Positions 50,958-58,847 are shown, counted from the first letter of the stretch. The stretch: 64,000 nt of DNA from Rhodobacterales bacterium HKCCE3408 (GCA_015689705.1 WVSN01000010.1:106613-170612); one strand, 5' to 3'. Notes: generated from the letters alone by a model not told the origin. Translations and numbers: made by a program.

Positions 50958-51580
50958 GCCGCCTCCGCCTCGGCCAGAAGCCCTTCGGCGACAAGCCGGT
51001 CGGCAAGCCCGTCCGGCCCGTCGAACAGATGCGTCCGCCAGCCGCGCGCCTGCGCCGCCGCGATATTGTCGGCCCGGTCGTCGGTGAAGAAGATCGCCTC
51101 GCCCGGCAGACCCGTCTCAGCCTCGACCGCGGCGTAAATTGCCGGGTCGGGCTTCACCATCTTCATCCGGCCGGAGACGAAGGGGATGTCGAACTCGTTC
51201 AGGAAGTCGATATTCGCCGCGGCCAGTTCGAAGCTGCCGACACCGAAATTCGTCAGCGCATGGACCGGCACGCCGCGCGCCCGAAGCGCCCGCATAAGCC
51301 GCACCGACCGGTCGATCACCGGTCCGGCCAGGTTCAGCCAGTCGTCGTGCCACAGGCGGATCTCGGTCGCCCAGTCCGGATGCTTGTCGGCCGTGCCGTA
51401 GATCGTGCCACGGAAATCTGCGCCCTCGTCCACGGCCAGGTTCATGCCATGCAGATCGACCTCGGAAAACAACTTCGCCCGACGGTCCGATCCGATGACG
51501 CGGTCGTAGTACGTCTCGGGCTCCCAGCCGATCAGCACGTTCCCGATGTCGAAGATCACGGCATGGATGTCAGCGGCCAT
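50954..51580 (-). CDS. HAD-family phosphatase, YihX type
   Basis: A 208-residue haloacid dehalogenase-like enzyme. Motif I is FDIGNVLI, where the second Asp of DxD is Gly as in the YihX subgroup; motif II is ALTNFG; K140 lies in the KPDPAIY segment; motif IV is FFTDDRADN. It probably dephosphorylates a sugar phosphate. It overlaps fghA by 11 bp and the next gene by 4 nt. Confidence 0.87.
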   Translation of the reverse strand: MAADIHAVIFDIGNVLIGWEPETYYDRVIGSDRRAKLFSEVDLHGMNLAVDEGADFRGTIYGTADKHPDWATEIRLWHDDWLNLAGPVIDRSVRLMRALRARGVPVHALTNFGVGSFELAAANIDFLNEFDIPFVSGRMKMVKPDPAIYAAVEAETGLPGEAIFFTDDRADNIAAAQARGWRTHLFDGPDGLADRLVAEGLLAEAEAA

Positions 51581-52403
51581 AGAGCGCCTCGGCGTGAAAG
51601 CTCACATGGTCCTCCATGAAGCTCGAGATAAAAAAGTACGAATGGTCGTAGCCCGGCTGAAGCCGCAGCGTCGCGTTCTGCCGGCGATGCGCGATGGCGC
51701 CGGCCATCGCCTCGGTCCCGAGCAGGTCGCCGAACTGGTCCGCCGTCCCGGTGTCGATCAGCACCGGCCCCGGAAAGCCCACGTCGCGCATCAGAAGCGA
51801 GGCATCGTGCGGCTCCCACAGGGCAGTATTCTCTCCGAGATAGGCGGCGAACTGCTTCCGGCCCCAGTCGCTTTCGGTCGGGTTGCAGATCGGCGCGAAG
51901 GCGGAAACGCTGGCGAAGCGGTCGGGCAGCGTCATCGCGATGGTGAGCGCACCGTGCCCGCCCATCGAATGGCCGCAGATCGCCTGCCGCTCGGGGTCGA
52001 TGGCGAAGTGGTTCGCGACATAGACCGGCAGCTCGTCGGTCACGTAGTCCCACATCTGGAAATGCTCGGCCCAGGGATCGACGGTCGCGTTGACGTAGAA
52101 CCCGGCGCCCTGTCCAAGATCGTAGGCCTCGTCATCCGGTACGCCTTCACCGCGCGGCGACGTGTCGGGGAAGACCAGCGCCAGTCCTTCGGCCGCCGCC
52201 CAGCCCTGCGCGCCCGCCTTCACCATCGCGTTTTCGTGCGTGCAGGTCAGGCCGGACAGGAACCAGATCACCGGCACCGGCCCGTCCTCTGCCTCCTCCG
52301 GCAGGAACAGCCCGAATGTCATGTCGGTGCCCGTCGCGTCGGAATGGTGGCGATAGACGCCCTGGGTTCCGCCGAAGCACCGGTTCTCCGAGATCGTCTC
52401 CAT
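51570..52403 (-). CDS. fghA: S-formylglutathione hydrolase
   Basis: A 277-residue esterase-D-type alpha/beta hydrolase acting after AdhC in formaldehyde oxidation. The nucleophile serine is in GHSMGGHGAL, the Asp in the DTGTADQFG region, and the His in GYDHSYFFIS. The N-terminal SENRCFGGTQGVYRH is typical. It is 6 kb from adhC rather than adjacent, and heads the HAD-ornithine cyclodeaminase unit. Confidence 0.94.
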   Translation of the reverse strand: METISENRCFGGTQGVYRHHSDATGTDMTFGLFLPEEAEDGPVPVIWFLSGLTCTHENAMVKAGAQGWAAAEGLALVFPDTSPRGEGVPDDEAYDLGQGAGFYVNATVDPWAEHFQMWDYVTDELPVYVANHFAIDPERQAICGHSMGGHGALTIAMTLPDRFASVSAFAPICNPTESDWGRKQFAAYLGENTALWEPHDASLLMRDVGFPGPVLIDTGTADQFGDLLGTEAMAGAIAHRRQNATLRLQPGYDHSYFFISSFMEDHVSFHAEALYGR

Positions 52404-52439
52404 GGCCCGCGCTCCCTTTCGGCCTCAGGCCTAGCCGGG

Positions 52440-53387
52440 TCAGCCGAGCCCGGCAAGCCCCGAGACCCAGGCGATCACCAGGCTGACCGTCACGATGGAC
52501 ACTGCCGTCGAGATCAGGATCGAGGCCGAGACCCGCTGCGGTGCCACGCCGTAATGCTGCGCGAGGATGTAGACGTTGCCCGCAACCGGCAGCGCGGCGG
52601 CCGAGACCATCACCGCCGCGGCGAAGGGATCGACGTCGAAGACCATCAGCGCAGCGATCGCGACAGCGCCCGGATGCAGCACCAGCTTGCAGAAGGTCAG
52701 CCAGGCGGCGACCGAAAGCCGTTCCGCCGTCTTGGTGGCGAGCGAGGCGCCAATGGCGAAAAGTGCGCCGGGCGTCGCGGCGGCGCCGAGGATCGACAGG
52801 AACTCGTTCACCGGCGCGGGGATCGGGACGTCGAAACCCGCAACCAGAAGGCCGAGCGCCAGCGACACGATCATCGGGTTCTTCACCACGGCCAGCACCG
52901 CCTGAACCAGCGCATCGCGCGGGCCACCGGTGCCACGGCCGAGGGTCAGCAGGATCACGACCAGCGAGGAGAACACGATCAGGTCGACCGACAGCACCAG
53001 CAGCGTCGGCCCGGCGGCCGCCGGACCGATCAGGACGACGAGCATAGGGATGCCGAGGAAACCCACGTTGCCGATCACCGCGCATTGTGCCTCGAACGCG
53101 GCTTCGGCCAGCGGTCGCCGTCGAGCGAAAGCGACCATCATGGCAAGAAGGTAGACCGCGATGCAGCCTGACAGATAGGCGCCGACGAAGGTCCAGTCTA
53201 AGATCTCGCCCAGCGACAGGTTGGCCGCGAAGCCGAAGATCATCGCCGACAGCGCGAAGTAGAAGACGAACTTCGTCAGATAGGCCGACGCCTCCGGGCT
53301 GAAGAACCCGGTCCGCCCCGCACCGTAGCCCAGCCCGATCAGCGCGAAGAACGGCAGCGTCTTGAGAAAGATCTCGATCATGCGCAT
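52440..53387 (-). CDS. AEC-family transporter (auxin efflux carrier-like)
   Basis: A 315-residue membrane protein with about ten spans in two five-helix halves. GNVGFLGIPM in the first half and ALPVAGNVYILAQHYG in the second are the AEC crossover motifs. Bacterial members export malonate or malate or other organic anions; the substrate here is unknown. It is divergent from the tetR gene across 240 bp. Confidence 0.88.
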   Translation of the reverse strand: MRMIEIFLKTLPFFALIGLGYGAGRTGFFSPEASAYLTKFVFYFALSAMIFGFAANLSLGEILDWTFVGAYLSGCIAVYLLAMMVAFARRRPLAEAAFEAQCAVIGNVGFLGIPMLVVLIGPAAAGPTLLVLSVDLIVFSSLVVILLTLGRGTGGPRDALVQAVLAVVKNPMIVSLALGLLVAGFDVPIPAPVNEFLSILGAAATPGALFAIGASLATKTAERLSVAAWLTFCKLVLHPGAVAIAALMVFDVDPFAAAVMVSAAALPVAGNVYILAQHYGVAPQRVSASILISTAVSIVTVSLVIAWVSGLAGLG

Positions 53388-53522
53388 CGGGCTAGTCCAA
53401 GCCCGCCCGACAGTCCAGCGCGCCCGGTCTTGAACCGCACGGACCGTGTCCTAGTATTTTTCATTGTGACAATCGCCCGCACCCAGACGGGTTTGTCGCT
53501 AACCCGACTGTCCACCCAGTCA

Positions 53523-53553
53523 GACGAAGGCCTTGCATTTCAGGGCCTTCGTC
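53523..53553. promoter_or_regulatory. 10-bp inverted repeat upstream of tetR
   Basis: GACGAAGGCC (53523-53532) and GGCCTTCGTC (53544-53553) are exact complements around an 11-nt loop, in the 240-bp gap between the AEC and TetR genes. A second partial palindrome, ACTG-N7-CAGT, lies just before the TetR start near 53582-53596 and is the more typical operator position. Confidence 0.45.
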
Positions 53554-53627
53554 ACTCATGCGCTGCGCGTCGCTTGCGCCGACTGAACGGAACAGTTTAC
53601 AATCGAAATCGGAGAGACGAGGCCCGG

Positions 53628-54245
53628 ATGAACGCTCAGCCGCCGGTCAAGAAGGGGCGCAAATACGATCAGGTCATCGCCGGCGCGCGCGAGGTGTTCC
53701 TGCGCGAAGGCTATGAAGGCGCGTCCGTGGACGTGATCGCGCGGGACGCAGGCGTCTCCAAGGCCACGCTTTACAGCTATTTCCCTGATAAACAGGCCCT
53801 TTTCCTCGCCGTTCTGTCGGGCGAATGCGACATCCAGAAACGCGCCTCGACCGAACTCGAGTTCCGCGAACGCGACGTGCCGCAGGCGCTGCACGGCATC
53901 GCGGAATCCATGATCGGGTTTCTTCTGTCCGAAACAGGGCTCGCGATCTTCCGGGTCTGCGTCGGCGAGGCGCAGCGCTTCCCCGAGATCGGGCGCGCCT
54001 TCTACGAGACCGGACCGCGGATGGGGATGGCGATGCTGTCGGGGTTCCTCGCCAGCCCCAAGGCTCAGGCCGTGCTGGACATCGACGACCCCGACCAGGC
54101 GGCCGACACGTTCATCTCGCTCTGCCGCTCCGACCTTATGCTGCGGCGGATCATGGGTGTCGACGGCGCCCCCGATCCGGCCGTGATATCGGCCGCGGCG
54201 GACGAGGCGGTGCGCACGTTTCTCGCGCGGTACGCGCGGCGCTAG
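53628..54245 (+). CDS. TetR-family transcriptional regulator
   Basis: A 205-residue regulator with an N-terminal helix-turn-helix (FLREGYEGASVDVIARDAG, SKATLYSYFPDKQ) and a C-terminal ligand domain of the AefR-like kind. The ATG at 53628 is chosen for ggagagacgagg upstream and the normal N-terminus. It probably represses itself and perhaps the divergent AEC transporter. It converges on the NYN gene with a shared CTAG stop. Confidence 0.92.
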   Translation: MNAQPPVKKGRKYDQVIAGAREVFLREGYEGASVDVIARDAGVSKATLYSYFPDKQALFLAVLSGECDIQKRASTELEFRERDVPQALHGIAESMIGFLLSETGLAIFRVCVGEAQRFPEIGRAFYETGPRMGMAMLSGFLASPKAQAVLDIDDPDQAADTFISLCRSDLMLRRIMGVDGAPDPAVISAAADEAVRTFLARYARR

Positions 54246-54949
54246 TCCCGCCGCTTGACCAGCACCTGATTGCCCGATCCCCGCTTCACCTCGAGCACTT
54301 TCAGGGATTCCACGAGATCGGACAGCTTGCGCTTGCCATAGGTGCGGGTGTCGAAATCGGGGTTCGACGCGGTGAGCATCTGCCCGAGCTGGCCCAGACT
54401 GTACCAGTCGTCCTCCTGATCGATCGATTCCATCGCGCGATAGATCAGGTCGCGCGCTTCGGTCAGCGGCCGCGTATCGGCCTTCGTCACCGAGGTCTCC
54501 TTAGTGCTGTCGTCACCGAGGTTCTCGACGAAGATGAAGCGTTTGCAGGCCTTGCGGAACGCCTCGGGCGTCTTCTGCTTGCCGATACCGTAGACGTCGA
54601 GCCCGTGTTCCCGGATGCGGCTCGCCAGCCGGGTGAAATCGCTGTCGGACGACACCAGGACGAAGCCGTCGAAGCGGCCGGAATGGAGCAGGTCCATCGC
54701 GTCGATCACCAGCGCGATGTCCGAGGCGTTCTTGCCCACAGTGTTCGCCGGCTGGTGGTGCGGCACGATCCCGAACTCGGCCTGGACATTGGACCAGCCG
54801 CGCATCTGGTTCGACGAAAAGTCGCCGTAGATGCGACGGACGCTGGCCTCGCCGAACCGCGCGATCTCGTCGAAAATCGCCTTGGCGTCCTTGTGCGAGG
54901 TGTTGTCGGCGTCGATCAGGACGGCGAGCAGCGGCGTGTCATTGGCCAT
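54242..54949 (-). CDS. NYN-domain (PIN-like) ribonuclease with LOTUS/OST-HTH domain
   Basis: A 235-residue protein. The N-terminal NYN nuclease domain (about 1-140) keeps acidic residues at IDADN, ASDIALVIDAMDL and LVSSDSDFTRL, the three-Asp metal site. A C-terminal LOTUS/OST-HTH domain (about 160-230: YSLGQLGQMLTASNPDFD, YGKRKLSDLVES) binds RNA, especially G-rich or structured RNA. Start: ATG at 54949 after aaaggagg. Its start overlaps the SecD-like gene upstream by 11 bp. Confidence 0.9.
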   Translation of the reverse strand: MANDTPLLAVLIDADNTSHKDAKAIFDEIARFGEASVRRIYGDFSSNQMRGWSNVQAEFGIVPHHQPANTVGKNASDIALVIDAMDLLHSGRFDGFVLVSSDSDFTRLASRIREHGLDVYGIGKQKTPEAFRKACKRFIFVENLGDDSTKETSVTKADTRPLTEARDLIYRAMESIDQEDDWYSLGQLGQMLTASNPDFDTRTYGKRKLSDLVESLKVLEVKRGSGNQVLVKRRD

Positions 54950-55385
54950 CCGGGCCTCCTTTGCCAAGGCGATAGGCGTCGCAGTTCAGGTCACCCCGTA
55001 TCACTGCGGCGATGGTTTCAAGTGTGGCCGCATCGTAGTCACCCGCCAGCCGGAGCGTTCCGTCGAGGATCGGCGCCCGGATCACCGGGCGCATGATCTC
55101 CTGTCCGCACAGGCTGACGACCAGAGTTTCGCCCAGGCCCGCCTGCGTTCTCTCGGCAAGCCAGGACGCGGCGGCGGGTGCGACGCGGAGGTCGAGTGCC
55201 GGTTCAGGGGACGCCGTCACCGTCGCCGCTTCGACGTCGGCAGGGCGAAGACGGAATTCATATCGCTCGGTCGCCAGTGTCAGGGGGCGCAGATCGGGCG
55301 GGTCCGGGCGCGGCTCGGGCGCGAAGATGCCGGTGCCGCCGAACGCGAGGACGGCGGCCGCAAGGGGAAGCCATTCAAGCGCCAT
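54939..55385 (-). CDS. exported SecD P1-head-like domain protein (copy 2)
   Basis: A 148-residue protein with an N-terminal hydrophobic anchor or signal (about 5-22), a Pro-rich spacer and one domain (about 60-140). The core PALDLRVAPAAASWLAERTQ, LGETLVVSLCG and RPVIRAPILDGTLRLAGDYD, with a later VIRGDLNC, reads like the head subdomain of SecD periplasmic domain P1. Cys93 and Cys135 match cysteines in two sister genes. It overlaps the next sister (ending 55375) by 11 bp. The fold is inferred from pattern; the function is unknown. Confidence 0.72.
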   Translation of the reverse strand: MALEWLPLAAAVLAFGGTGIFAPEPRPDPPDLRPLTLATERYEFRLRPADVEAATVTASPEPALDLRVAPAAASWLAERTQAGLGETLVVSLCGQEIMRPVIRAPILDGTLRLAGDYDAATLETIAAVIRGDLNCDAYRLGKGGPDGQ

Positions 55386-55770
55386 GGAACAGCTCCGGAT
55401 CGAGCGCGTCGCACTCGATCCGTCCGTGCCAGAGCGCGCGGATCGCCTCGGCCTCGGTCGCCAGCCGGTTCGGCAGGTAGATGCCGCCGCCCGCGATGGG
55501 TTCGTCATGGGCGACGGGGCGGCCGCAGATTTCGATCGTGACGCCCGGCCGGGCCATCGCGTCGACCCGCTCGGCCGCTTCCGGTAGGAAACGCAGGAAA
55601 ATATCGGTGATCCCGGCCATTTCGCTGTGATCGACGGCCAGAAAGTCCGTCGGCCCGAACGCTGCTTCGGCGGTACCGGCGCGGAGCGTCAGGAACGGCT
55701 GCGGTCCGGGCAGTCCCTGCGCAGACAGGGGCCCGGCCAGCAGGCAGAGCGCGAGAAGCCAGCGGGTCAT
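55375..55770 (-). CDS. exported SecD P1-head-like domain protein (copy 1)
   Basis: A 131-residue protein with a signal peptide (1-17, ending PLSAQ). The mature domain follows the same order as its neighbour: FGPTDFLAV, FLRFLPEAAERVDAM, GVTIEICGRPV, DEPIAGGGIYLP, and a helix before HGRIECDAL. Cys82 and Cys120 are the conserved pair. It is more divergent from SecD than copy 2. It overlaps copy 2 downstream and lies 10 bp after the GNAT gene. The role is unknown. Confidence 0.7.
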   Translation of the reverse strand: MTRWLLALCLLAGPLSAQGLPGPQPFLTLRAGTAEAAFGPTDFLAVDHSEMAGITDIFLRFLPEAAERVDAMARPGVTIEICGRPVAHDEPIAGGGIYLPNRLATEAEAIRALWHGRIECDALDPELFHGA

Positions 55771-55780
55771 GGGTCCGGGT

Positions 55781-56269
55781 CTAGACCAGCGGGCGATACA
55801 TGACCAGCGCATCGACGAAGCCGAGCGTCGGGTGGCGGAACGCGGCGGGCACCCGGCCCACCGTCTCGAACCCGGCCCGTTCCCAGGTCGCGATGGCCCT
55901 CTCGTTGGTCGCGACGACGAAATTGAACTGCATCGCGGCGAAGCCCATCCCGCGTGCCGTCTCCAGCGAATGAGTCAGGAGCGCGCGGGCGACGCCCCGC
56001 CCCTGTGCCGCGGGCGAGGTGACGAAGGCGGCGTTGGCGACGTGGTCGGCATTGCCGCGCTTGTTCGCCCGGAGGAAGGACGTGCCAAGAGGCTTTTCGT
56101 CCTCGGCCACGAAGACGTGGTTTCCGTCGGCGAACCAGAAGGCGAGCGCATCCTCGCGGCTGATATCCGGCTCGATCGCGTAGGTATCTCCGGCGCGGAA
56201 GACGGGTTCCAGCATGTGCCAGATCGCGTCCTCGTCCGCGCCGGTAGCCGGCCGGATGTTCAGCGTCAC
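55781..56269 (-). CDS. GNAT-family N-acetyltransferase
   Basis: A 162-residue acetyltransferase with an N-terminal IRPATGADEDAIWHML, motif A VTSPAAQGRGVARALLTHSLE and a late ERAGFETVGRVPAAF. It resembles the L-amino-acid or phosphinothricin acetyltransferase-like set without a clear substrate. It overlaps the clpP-like gene by 4 nt and precedes the SecD-like pair. Confidence 0.87.
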   Translation of the reverse strand: MTLNIRPATGADEDAIWHMLEPVFRAGDTYAIEPDISREDALAFWFADGNHVFVAEDEKPLGTSFLRANKRGNADHVANAAFVTSPAAQGRGVARALLTHSLETARGMGFAAMQFNFVVATNERAIATWERAGFETVGRVPAAFRHPTLGFVDALVMYRPLV

Positions 56270-56865
56270 TTCAGCTCGTCTATCGAAGTGATGACCTTGC
56301 CCAGAAGGCCGTAGTCGATCGCTTCCTTGGTGTTCAGCCAGAAGTCGCGCTGCGTGTCCTTGTCGATCTTCTCGGGCGTCTGGCCGGTGGCCTCGGCGAA
56401 AAGCTTGTTGAACCGGTCGCGCATGATCCGCAGCTGTTCGGCCTGGATCATCATGTCGGTCACCTGGCCGCCGATCCCGCCCGAGGGCTGGTGCAGGAGG
56501 AAGCGCGTGTTGGGCAGGCAGTAGCGGTTCTCCTTTTCCGCGCCGACGAAGATCAGCGCGCCGGCCGAGGCGACCCAGCCGGACCCGATGCAGCGCACCT
56601 TGGGGCGGATGAACTTGATCACGTCGTGGACCATGTCGCCGCTTTCGACGTGACCGCCGGGCGAAGAGATGAAGACGTTGATCGGGTCGTCGTTTTCCTG
56701 CGCCAGCGCAAGGAGATGGGTGACCGCGCCGCGGGCCGACTTGTCATTGATCGCGCCGGTGATCAGCACGCTGCGGGACTTGAAAAACAGGCTTCCGATC
56801 TGGCCGCCCGGGGCGGCGTCGGGCTTCTTCTCGTCCTCGTCCTCGTCGTTCAGGAAGGTCTGCAT
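56266..56865 (-). CDS. ClpP-like serine protease subunit (divergent paralogue)
   Basis: A 199-residue protein of the ClpP/crotonase fold. The catalytic triad fits S100 (WVASAGA), H125 (LLHQPSGG) and D174 (QRDFW), with the same 25- and 49-residue spacings as Escherichia coli ClpP. The nucleophile elbow SAG differs from the usual SMG, and the N-terminus is acidic and does not match housekeeping ClpP. It is probably a second, specialised ClpP; no ClpX/ClpA gene is nearby. Confidence 0.87.
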   Translation of the reverse strand: MQTFLNDEDEDEKKPDAAPGGQIGSLFFKSRSVLITGAINDKSARGAVTHLLALAQENDDPINVFISSPGGHVESGDMVHDVIKFIRPKVRCIGSGWVASAGALIFVGAEKENRYCLPNTRFLLHQPSGGIGGQVTDMMIQAEQLRIMRDRFNKLFAEATGQTPEKIDKDTQRDFWLNTKEAIDYGLLGKVITSIDELK

Positions 56866-56949
56866 GTCGGTGCCTCGGATCGGTTCTGGTCGGGGCCATC
56901 CGACCCCAAAGCGCGGGGGGATGCAAGCCGGCCCCGTTCGGTGACTTTT

Positions 56950-57019
56950 CGTTAAGCTATTCAGATTTGATCGGGCACATGGCCCGATTGGCCGTTAACC
57001 TATTCAGAAATGAATTTCT
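56950..57019. repeat. direct repeats around a hairpin, ending in a palindrome
   Basis: CGTTAAgCTATTCAGAttTGA at 56950-56970 and CGTTAAcCTATTCAGAaaTGA at 56993-57013 differ at three bases and are 43 bp apart (about four helical turns). Between them ATCGGGC and GCCCGAT form a 7-bp hairpin. The second copy runs into AGAAATGAATTTCT (57006-57019), a palindrome with a 2-bp centre. It lies between divergent clpP-like and hydrolase genes. Confidence 0.6.
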
Positions 57020-57123
57020 TAACAGGGGCGGGCTTTTGCCGGTCCGCGCGGCTCACGCCGGTGTGATGCGCGGAGTCCGGGTCGGACGGTCTACGGTCTC
57101 TCGAAATGACAGGAGAGCCCGAC

Positions 57124-58023
57124 ATGACCCAGCCCGCCCGCCGCAAGGCCTCGGACTTCCATCCCCGCATTCTCGAGATCTTCGACGGCTACGTGCATGG
57201 CCGCGTCTCGAAGCGCGAGTTCATCACCCAGGCGGGCCGATATGCCGCGGCCGGCGTGACCGGCGCGATGATCCTCGAACAGCTCGCGCCGAACTACGCC
57301 TATGCCCAGCAGGTCGCCCCGGACGATCCGGAGATCGAGACCGAGCGGGTGAGCTATGACAGCCCCGACGGCACCGGCAGGATCGAGGGGCTGATGGCCC
57401 GGCCCGCCGGCGCTGAAGGCGCGCTGCCCGCCGTGCTCGTGATCCACGAAAACCGGGGCCTCAACCCCTATATCGAGGACGTCGTCCGCCGCTGCGCAAA
57501 GGCCGGATATCTCGCCCTCGGGCCCGACGGGCTGACATCGCTCGGCGGCTATCCGGGCAACGACGATGACGGGCGCGCGCTGCAAAGCCAGCTCGACGGG
57601 GCGGCGCTGATGGCGGATTTCTTCGCCGGGTTCGAATACCTGCGCGATCACGAAGGCAGCACCGGGCGGGTCGGTGCGGTCGGATTCTGCTATGGCGGCG
57701 GGGTCTGCAACGCGCTGGCCGTCGCCTATCCGGACCTCGCAGCCTCGGTCCCGTTCTACGGCCGCCAGCCAGACACGGCCGACGTGCCGGCGATCGAGGC
57801 GCCGCTGATGCTGCACTATGCCGGGCTGGACGACCGCATCAACGCGGGGTGGGAAGCCTATGGCGCGGCGCTGGAAGCGAACGGCAAGGAATTCTCGGTC
57901 CACTTCTATGACGGGGTGAACCACGGCTTCCACAACGACACGACGCCGCGCTACGACGAGGCCGCGGCGACGCTGGCATGGGACAGGACGCTCGCGTTTT
58001 TCGAGACGCATCTGCGCGGGTGA
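57124..58023 (+). CDS. dienelactone hydrolase-family protein
   Basis: A 299-residue alpha/beta hydrolase. The nucleophile is C189 in GFCYGGG, as in dienelactone hydrolase; AGLDDRINAG supplies the Asp and NHGFHNDTTPRY the His. An extra N-terminal segment of about 65 residues contains SKREFITQAGRY then a hydrophobic run ending AYAQQ, resembling a degenerate Tat-type signal without RR. The substrate is unknown. aggag lies before the ATG at 57124. It is downstream of the direct-repeat operator. Confidence 0.87.
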   Translation: MTQPARRKASDFHPRILEIFDGYVHGRVSKREFITQAGRYAAAGVTGAMILEQLAPNYAYAQQVAPDDPEIETERVSYDSPDGTGRIEGLMARPAGAEGALPAVLVIHENRGLNPYIEDVVRRCAKAGYLALGPDGLTSLGGYPGNDDDGRALQSQLDGAALMADFFAGFEYLRDHEGSTGRVGAVGFCYGGGVCNALAVAYPDLAASVPFYGRQPDTADVPAIEAPLMLHYAGLDDRINAGWEAYGAALEANGKEFSVHFYDGVNHGFHNDTTPRYDEAAATLAWDRTLAFFETHLRG

Positions 58024-58041
58024 GGTGCGCTGAAGCGCACC

Positions 58042-58443
58042 CTACGCGTTGGCGGTGGCCTGGAGCGCGATGAGGACCTCCATCGCTGTCTCGGCCTTTT
58101 CGACCGGCACGAAGACGTGGTCGTGGTGGAACGCCGCGACGACGTTCGCGGGGATGTTCGCCTCGGCCAAAGCGCCCGACACCGCCGCCGTCAGCCCGAC
58201 GCCCTCGAGCGCGGAATGGACCATGAGCGTGATGCAGCACATCGGGCCTGAGCCCGCCACGCCCTCGGCCGCGGCGAGCGGTTCGGGCAGGATCAGGGTC
58301 GTGCCCTCCTCTTCGCGGATGACGGCGAAGGCGTGGCCGGCGAGGCGCGGATCTTCGGAGACGGCGTAGACGTAGTGCGCCTCGTTCAGATGCGGCGCCA
58401 TGCCGGCGATCATGGCGCGGGTGTCGGAGACGGGGTCGGTCAT
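58042..58443 (-). CDS. ACT-domain protein
   Basis: A 133-residue small-molecule-binding protein with two ACT-like halves: YVYAVSEDPRLAGHAFAVIR and SALEGVGLTAAVSGALAEAN with FHHDHVFVP. It resembles the stand-alone ACT proteins of the DUF2241 kind. It would bind an amino acid or similar regulator; no enzyme domain is attached. Its start overlaps the SecD-like copy 3 stop by 4 nt. Confidence 0.85.
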   Translation of the reverse strand: MTDPVSDTRAMIAGMAPHLNEAHYVYAVSEDPRLAGHAFAVIREEEGTTLILPEPLAAAEGVAGSGPMCCITLMVHSALEGVGLTAAVSGALAEANIPANVVAAFHHDHVFVPVEKAETAMEVLIALQATANA

Positions 58444-58847
58444 TCGGATCCCGTGCAGGGAAATTCCCCCGACAGAACGCGGGCATACCACGTCGCCGAG
58501 CCGAGGCTCTCGACCGGGACGGCAACCTCTCCGCTCTCGATCGGACGCGGCAGGAGGGCGGGGAACAGGGTCTCTCCGCAGACGGACAGGCTGACGCTCT
58601 GGCCGAGGGATTGCAGGCTGAAGGCGTAGAGCGCCCTTGTGGCCGGCCCGGTCAGGCGCAGCCGGAGGCTGGGACCGCCGTCGCCGAACAGGGGCGCCGC
58701 CTCGGCGATATCCTGCGGCGCGAAGGTGACCTGGGCGGTGTCCGTCGCGAAGGCGAGCGGTCCCGTGGTCCCGCCGCCATCATAGACGATGTCCTCGGCC
58801 CGGGCCGGCAAGGCCAGCGCCAGCACCAGACCGACGGCGCACTTCAA
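58440..58847 (-). CDS. exported SecD P1-head-like domain protein (copy 3)
   Basis: A 135-residue protein with a signal peptide (1 to about 18, ending ARAED). The domain has [50 protein letters not shown] and a final LSGEFPCTG. Cys90 and Cys131 match the other two copies. The start is a TTG whose bases overlap the adhC stop (TTGA), a form of coupling that makes it dependent on adhC translation. It overlaps the ACT gene by 4 nt. The role is unknown. Confidence 0.72.
   Translation of the reverse strand: MKCAVGLVLALALPARAEDIVYDGGGTTGPLAFATDTAQVTFAPQDIAEAAPLFGDGGPSLRLRLTGPATRALYAFSLQSLGQSVSLSVCGETLFPALLPRPIESGEVAVPVESLGSATWYARVLSGEFPCTGSE

Noticed and set aside
47928..51137. 1069-codon open frame on the plus strand
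   Set aside because: It runs antisense through zapE and then through the frames of the MFS and ornithine-cyclodeaminase genes; the product is Arg/His/Gly-rich with no domain, as expected for a GC-rich shadow frame.
57006..57019. AGAAATGAATTTCT as an Irr or Fur iron box
   Set aside because: Only loosely similar to those motifs and next to no iron gene; kept as an unassigned palindrome.
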